A DNA stretch of 35,648 bases, taken from NCBI GenBank assembly GCA_021201395.1, contig JAJQFB010000026.1, forward strand, positions 12,279-47,926. Reading direction: 5' to 3'. The position numbers and the translations under genes were made by a program. The notes beneath the pieces were generated by a model that searched no databases, was not told the DNA's origin, and worked only from the letters and a program-made list of their open reading frames with translations. Shown piece after piece: positions 31,949-35,648 of this stretch. The stretch is from Clostridiales bacterium (GTDB taxonomy: Bacteria > Bacillota > Clostridia > Lachnospirales > CAG-274). Positions within the stretch are counted from its first letter, which is position 1. Each line of letters starts with the position of its first letter.

Positions 31949-33091
31949 CTATTCTACGCATGAGTGCGCCTTATAGCCCTCTTCCAAAGCCTCTTCCTTT
32001 GAAGAAAAATAAGCTCTGTTTTCCTCATTGGGCAGACTTCCGCAGGTCTCGGAATGAAAGACTTTACTGTTTATATTGCCTATATAGGTTTCTTTCGTTT
32101 CTTCGGCCTCTTCGGCTTCACCGTTTTCTTCTTCCCTTTCGGCTGTTTCCGTTAATGCTTCTTCGTTTTCTTCTTCGGTATATATCTCTGTATTTTCTCC
32201 GTCGGAGGTAATTATTATGTCTCCGCAGTCCATTGTTATATAGGTTTCTATACCCTCAAGACGGCTTAATGTAACCTCGGCAGGGTGGCCATAGGAGTTA
32301 TCCTTGCCGCAGGATATAACGGCGTATTTCGGCTGAACCTCATCTAAAAATTCCCTTGTGGTTGAGTAGGCGCTGCCGTGGTGGCCAACCTTTAAAACCT
32401 CCGCCGACAGGTCAAAGCCCCTGTCTATCATATTATATTCCGACTGGCTCCCGGCGTCTCCCGTAAAAAGGAAAGTGTTTTCGCCGTAGGTCATTTTTAT
32501 AACAAGAGAATATTCATTGCAGTCCCGGGTTTCGTTATCCGTAGGGTTTAAAATCTCAAAGCTTACTCCGTCAAGCTCAAACTCCGAGGGAACATCGGGG
32601 TAAACCGTTGTCACACCGTTTTCCTCAAGAGCCTCAAGCATAGCCGTATAGGTTTTGCTTGTATAGCTGTCCTCTGTATCCGGCAGGTAAAAGGTTCCTA
32701 TATCGTAATTTTCCATGACGTAGTCCATTTCGGCTATGTGGTCATAGTGGGGATGGGTGGCAACGGCAATGTCTATGCTGTCGGAGCCCATAGCGGAAAG
32801 GGCTTCTCTTACGGGATATTCCTCCGCCCCGAGCTCCGCCCCTGCGTCTATAAGCATATGACTGCCTGAGGGAGTTGTTATCAATATACTGTCCGCCTGA
32901 CCTACGTCTATATATTTTACGCTTAAAAGCCCCTCTGTCTGAATGTCTTGAAAATCCCGGTTATTTTGAACACCACGGGAATTTTCGGCGTTTTCCGAAT
33001 AAGATGAGCTTCTGCGGGGAGCCGCCTCAAGCTGACAGCCTGAGAGAATTACCCCTGAAACAATCAGAGCAAAAATTCTTTTTTTGTTCAT
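31949..33091 (-). CDS. ComEC-like metallo-beta-lactamase-fold lipoprotein with a C-terminal Ada-like metal-binding motif
   Basis: The 380 residues begin with a lipoprotein signal (VSGVILSGC, Cys19), so the enzyme acts outside the membrane. The metallo-beta-lactamase domain (about 55-290) has IDVGQADSILI, MLIDAGAE, ATHPHYDHIAEMDYV (HxHxDH), FLFTGDAG and VLKVGHHGSAYST, the pattern of the C-terminal domain of ComEC, often a nuclease or phosphodiesterase. An acidic linker follows, then YIGNINSKVFHSETCGSLPNE...FSSKEEALEEGYKAHSCVE, which resembles the two-Cys motif of Ada-type metal-binding tails. It starts 3 bases after the nifU stop behind GAGGAG and so belongs to the Fe-S operon, although a functional link is not obvious. 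Confidence 0.9.
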   Translation of the reverse strand: MNKKRIFALIVSGVILSGCQLEAAPRRSSSYSENAENSRGVQNNRDFQDIQTEGLLSVKYIDVGQADSILITTPSGSHMLIDAGAELGAEEYPVREALSAMGSDSIDIAVATHPHYDHIAEMDYVMENYDIGTFYLPDTEDSYTSKTYTAMLEALEENGVTTVYPDVPSEFELDGVSFEILNPTDNETRDCNEYSLVIKMTYGENTFLFTGDAGSQSEYNMIDRGFDLSAEVLKVGHHGSAYSTTREFLDEVQPKYAVISCGKDNSYGHPAEVTLSRLEGIETYITMDCGDIIITSDGENTEIYTEEENEEALTETAEREEENGEAEEAEETKETYIGNINSKVFHSETCGSLPNEENRAYFSSKEEALEEGYKAHSCVE

Positions 33092-33094
33092 ATA

Positions 33095-33535
33095 TTACTC
33101 CTCTTCGGGAAGATTTTCGTGTTCGCTTATATCGTTTACGGGCTTTTCAAGACCTTCTATGACAATACCGTTTTTCTCCGCATAGTCCCACAGTGCGGCG
33201 TGGAGAGCTTCCTCCGCCAAACAGGAGCAGTGAACTTTAATAGGCGGAAGTCCGTCCAGAGCCTCCATAACAGCCTTGTTTGTAATTTTAAGAGCCTCCT
33301 GTATGGTCTTTCCCTTTATAAGCTCCGTAGCCATAGAGCTTGTGGCCACAGCCGCACCGCAGCCGAAGGTCTTAAATTTGGCGTCAAGAACGATTCCGTC
33401 CTCTATTTTGAGGAAAATTCTCATAATATCGCCGCATTTTGCGTTGCCCACCGTGCCTACGCCGCTGGCGTCCTCAATTTCACCTACGTTTCTGGGATTC
33501 ATAAAATGATCCATAACCTTTTCACTGTACATCAT
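33095..33535 (-). CDS. nifU: NifU/IscU-type Fe-S cluster scaffold protein
   Basis: This protein receives sulfur from NifS and assembles Fe-S clusters for transfer. The 146 residues have the three conserved ligand cysteines: VGNAKCGD, TFGCGAAVATSS and VHCSCLAEEAL. The N-terminal MYSEKVMDHFMNPRNVGEI is characteristic of the clostridial NifU/IscU family. It has only the U-type domain, without the ferredoxin or C-terminal domains of full nitrogenase NifU. It lies 34 bases after nifS and 3 bases before the lipoprotein gene. ATG 33535 or the adjacent ATG 33532 is the start. Confidence 0.94.
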   Translation of the reverse strand: MMYSEKVMDHFMNPRNVGEIEDASGVGTVGNAKCGDIMRIFLKIEDGIVLDAKFKTFGCGAAVATSSMATELIKGKTIQEALKITNKAVMEALDGLPPIKVHCSCLAEEALHAALWDYAEKNGIVIEGLEKPVNDISEHENLPEEE

Positions 33536-33569
33536 AATATATCAACCTCTTTTTCTTTTTTATTATAGT

Positions 33570-34760
33570 TTATTTTTCTTTGTTTTCCGACTTTATAAAT
33601 TCAGCATACAAGGGGGACATCTGTCTCAGCCTTTCTATAATGGGCGGAATTTTCTTTATAACGTAGTCCGCCTCTTCCTCCGTGTTAAAACGGCCTATTG
33701 TAAGCCTTAAGGAGCCGTGAGCCTTTTCGTGGGGCAGACCTATGGCAAGGAGAACGTGAGAGGGGTCAAGGGAGCCGGACGTGCAGGCGCTTCCGCTGGA
33801 GCCGCAGATTCCGTTCATATCCAAAAGAAGAAGTATAGACTCTCCCTCTATAAATTCAAAGGATATATTTATATTTCCCGGCAGTCTGTTTTCTCTTGAG
33901 CCGTTAAGCCAACAATGATCCACCTTTGAGGTAATTGCGTCTATAATTTTATCCCTTATTTTCCGCTGTCTTTCCGCTTCCTCGGTCATATGGGAGACTG
34001 CGTCCTCCATAGCCTTTCCTATGCCTACTATACCGGGGACGTTTTCCGTTGTGGCTCTTCTGCCTCTTTCCTGCTGACCGCCGTGAATCAGGTTTTTAAT
34101 CTTTATGCCCTTTCTTATATACAGGGCGCCTGCTCCCTTGGGGGCGTATATTTTGTGGCCCGACATAGACATAAGGTCTATATTCAAGGCCTTAACGTCA
34201 ATGGGAATGTGGCCTGCGGCCTGAACGGCGTCAGTGTGGAAGATTATGCCGTTTTCTTTTGCAATTTTGCCTATTTCTCCTATGGGCTGGATTGTGCCTA
34301 TTTCATTGTTGGCAAACATTATGGTAATGAGAATTGTGTCGGGGCGTATAGCCGCCTTTAAGTCCTCAAGGCTTACAAAACCTTCTTTGTTTACGGGCAG
34401 GTAGGTCACCTCATAGCCCTTTGACTCAAGGTATTCACAGGTATGCAGAACGGCGTGGTGTTCTATGGCGCTTGTTATAATGTGTTTGCCCTTTCCCGAA
34501 TAGGCCTCGGCTATGCCCTTTATGGCCCAGTTGTCGGCTTCGGAACCGCCGGAGGTAAAGTAAATTTCCTTAGGGTCTGCGTTAAAGGCCGCTGCAACCC
34601 TGCCTCTTGCCTTTTCAACAACCTCCTTGCACTTTTGGGCAGGGGTGCATATGCTTGAGGGGTTAAAGTAGTTTTCCGTAAAATATTCGGAGATTTCCTC
34701 CATAACCTCAGGGCTTACTCTCGTAGTAGCCGCATTGTCAAAATAATATATCTTGTCCAT
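33570..34760 (-). CDS. nifS: Cysteine desulfurase (NifS/IscS)
   Basis: This PLP enzyme takes sulfur from cysteine as a persulfide and hands it to the scaffold. The 396 residues show [79 protein letters not shown], the PLP-lysine motif [17 protein letters not shown] (Lys about 204) and the persulfide loop [11 protein letters not shown] (Cys about 326). Loop length fits the group I (NifS/IscS) type. ATG 34760 follows AAGGAG. It precedes nifU, and the Rrf2 regulator is upstream on the same strand, separated by the third 168-bp element. Confidence 0.96.
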   Translation of the reverse strand: MDKIYYFDNAATTRVSPEVMEEISEYFTENYFNPSSICTPAQKCKEVVEKARGRVAAAFNADPKEIYFTSGGSEADNWAIKGIAEAYSGKGKHIITSAIEHHAVLHTCEYLESKGYEVTYLPVNKEGFVSLEDLKAAIRPDTILITIMFANNEIGTIQPIGEIGKIAKENGIIFHTDAVQAAGHIPIDVKALNIDLMSMSGHKIYAPKGAGALYIRKGIKIKNLIHGGQQERGRRATTENVPGIVGIGKAMEDAVSHMTEEAERQRKIRDKIIDAITSKVDHCWLNGSRENRLPGNINISFEFIEGESILLLLDMNGICGSSGSACTSGSLDPSHVLLAIGLPHEKAHGSLRLTIGRFNTEEEADYVIKKIPPIIERLRQMSPLYAEFIKSENKEK

Positions 34761-34788
34761 TTATAAGACTCCTTTACAGTTAAATTTT

Positions 34789-34956
34789 TTATGGAAACGA
34801 TGATTAATTCGCCGAAGCAGATTTGCCGCAGATTTTTTCGAGTGTGAGGAAGGCATTTGAGGGCGCAGCCGGAGCCTACGTTAAAAATGCGTGACGAAGC
34901 AATCGGGAAAATCGGCGGTGAAGATGCGAAGAGCTGATTAATCGGCGGTTCCTTAT
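34789..34956. mobile_element. 168-bp inverted-repeat element, copy 3, between the Rrf2 gene and nifS
   Basis: The left end reads TTATGGAAACGATGATTAAT and the right end ATTAATCGGCGGTTCCTTAT. The interior matches the copy at 31770 nearly throughout. The left end has TTATGGAA where the others have TTAAGGAA. It lies 25 bases after the Rrf2 stop and about 30 bases before nifS, so it has entered, or separates, what is usually one operon, and would be transcribed if read-through occurs. Confidence 0.85.
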
Positions 34957-34980
34957 ACCTTATATATTTTATTAATTTTC

Positions 34981-35388
34981 TTATTCTTCTGACACAAGGT
35001 CTTTAAGGGTTATTGAACCTGCCGTTTCTCTCAGGCTTGTACTCAGCTTCTGCCATACACCTTTAGCCGTACAGCCGTCACAGCCCACGCTTCCGCAGGC
35101 CCCCTCATCGCCGCACTCAACTAAGCTTAAAGGTCCCTCCAAGGCCTCTAAAAGCTGACAGACTGTTATTTCCTCCGCCGCCATATTGAGCATATAGCCG
35201 CCGCCTGCTCCCCGAACGCTTTTAACATAGCCGCCTCTTTTAAGAGAAGCTATAAGCTGTTCCAGATAATTTTCGGATATACCGTTTCTTTCCGCTATGG
35301 CATTCAGAGAAACGGCCCCCTTATTTTCATTTAAAGCAATATCAATCATAGCCTTAAGGCCGTATCTCGCCCTTGTCGATATTTTCAA
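34981..35388 (-). CDS. Rrf2-family (IscR-like) transcriptional regulator
   Basis: From TTG 35388 (4 bases after GAGGTGGTATT-type ribosome binding sequence) the 135 residues start MKISTRARYGLKAMIDIAL, the family hallmark. The winged-helix domain (SLNAIAERNGISENYLEQLIASLKRGGYVKSVRGAGGGYML, about 30-70) is complete. Cysteines in ECGDEGACGSVGCDGC (about 93-108) match the three-Cys Fe-S-binding region of IscR, with one extra Cys. Such regulators sense Fe-S status and control iscS/nifS-nifU, which follow downstream. The frame continues 26 codons upstream, but the TTG gives the conserved N-terminus. Confidence 0.93.
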   Translation of the reverse strand: MKISTRARYGLKAMIDIALNENKGAVSLNAIAERNGISENYLEQLIASLKRGGYVKSVRGAGGGYMLNMAAEEITVCQLLEALEGPLSLVECGDEGACGSVGCDGCTAKGVWQKLSTSLRETAGSITLKDLVSEE

Positions 35389-35461
35389 AATACCACCTCT
35401 TACTTTTAATTTCTGTCCGTCCGCAATAGGTTCAGCATAACAAGCCGTCCGCAGCAGTTCA

Positions 35462-35518
35462 GCCAATCACTCGCACATCTGCTGTTGCCCGGCAATAGTA
35501 GATGTGCGAGTGATTGGC
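35462..35518. repeat. 19-bp perfect inverted repeat upstream of the Rrf2 gene
   Basis: GCCAATCACTCGCACATCT (35462-35480) is exactly complementary to AGATGTGCGAGTGATTGGC (35500-35518), with a 19-base loop that itself contains TTGCC-C-GGCAA. No T run adjoins. It lies about 75 bases before the Rrf2 start, in a 260-base region to the window edge that otherwise shows no gene. It could be an operator, an attenuator hairpin or a remnant element. Confidence 0.65.
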
Positions 35519-35648
35519 GTTCCGCTCGTGGCTTTTTCAGCATGCACATATGGCGATAAAAATTTAATATTTTGATGGGGTAAAAAACACCGGGGGACAG
35601 TTGGTGCAAAAACCCAAATTTTTTATTGGTTTTTAATATAATAAAAAA

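Noticed and set aside
1-35648. CRISPR arrays, prophage, insertion-sequence transposases, rRNA and tRNA genes
   Set aside because: No spaced direct repeats, no phage structural or transposase proteins, and no rRNA or tRNA signatures were seen on either strand.

Overview
The window looks like chromosome of a spore-forming, low-to-moderate-GC anaerobe of the class Clostridia. A Lachnospirales or Anaerotignum-like host is plausible, but genus cannot be fixed from this sequence. The evidence is a SigK-type sporulation sigma factor, YlbJ, a GerMN protein, the clostridial rsmD-coaD-coiled-coil-ylbJ neighbourhood, the Firmicutes sepF-ylmG-ylmH-divIVA division cluster, S-layer-homology proteins, a T-box leader, strong AGGAGG-type ribosome binding sites and frequent TTG starts. 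No rRNA, tRNA, CRISPR array, prophage or transposase was found.

Layout. Positions 1-500 hold the acidic tail of an upstream gene, its terminator, and an unexplained folded segment followed by an 18-codon ORF. From 515 to 3967, on the minus strand, lie leuA with its T-box leader, a cyclophilin and sigK. From 4092 to 6791 lies rsmD-coaD-coiled-coil protein, facing ylbJ. From 6912 to 11725 lies a division operon: HlyD-like membrane protein, yggS, sepF, ylmG, ylmH (reading frame broken once) and divIVA. From 11726 to 12327 is a non-coding-looking stretch that I read as a candidate type I toxin-antitoxin locus: a 36-residue membrane peptide on the minus strand and a short plus-strand RNA, each with its own sigma-A-like promoter. 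From 12328 to 15552 is a minus-strand operon of a DAHP-synthase-like gene, tyrA and apbE; the first has lost most of its PEP-binding signature. From 15583 to 19461 is tsaD - WYL regulator (frame broken in an A7 tract) - two-domain glycosyltransferase.

From 19469 to 21539 lies transketolase, followed by a dense run of GC-rich palindromes. From 21897 to 26975 lie a D,D-carboxypeptidase (minus strand) and an HhH protein - response regulator - histidine kinase - GerMN set (plus strand). From 27282 to 31695 are two S-layer-homology proteins with rqcH between them. From 31949 to 35388, on the minus strand, is an Rrf2-family regulator, then nifS, nifU and a metallo-beta-lactamase-fold lipoprotein. 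Three copies of a 168-bp terminal-inverted-repeat element lie at 26983, 31770 and 34789.

Themes. RqcH and YlmH both belong to ribosome-associated quality control. Rrf2, NifS and NifU form an Fe-S assembly module. SepF, YlmG, DivIVA, DacF and the glycosyltransferase concern the cell envelope and division. Two genes need a one-base frame change to read through, each at a slippery or homopolymer sequence. They could be sequencing errors, true mutations or programmed recoding, and the window alone cannot decide.
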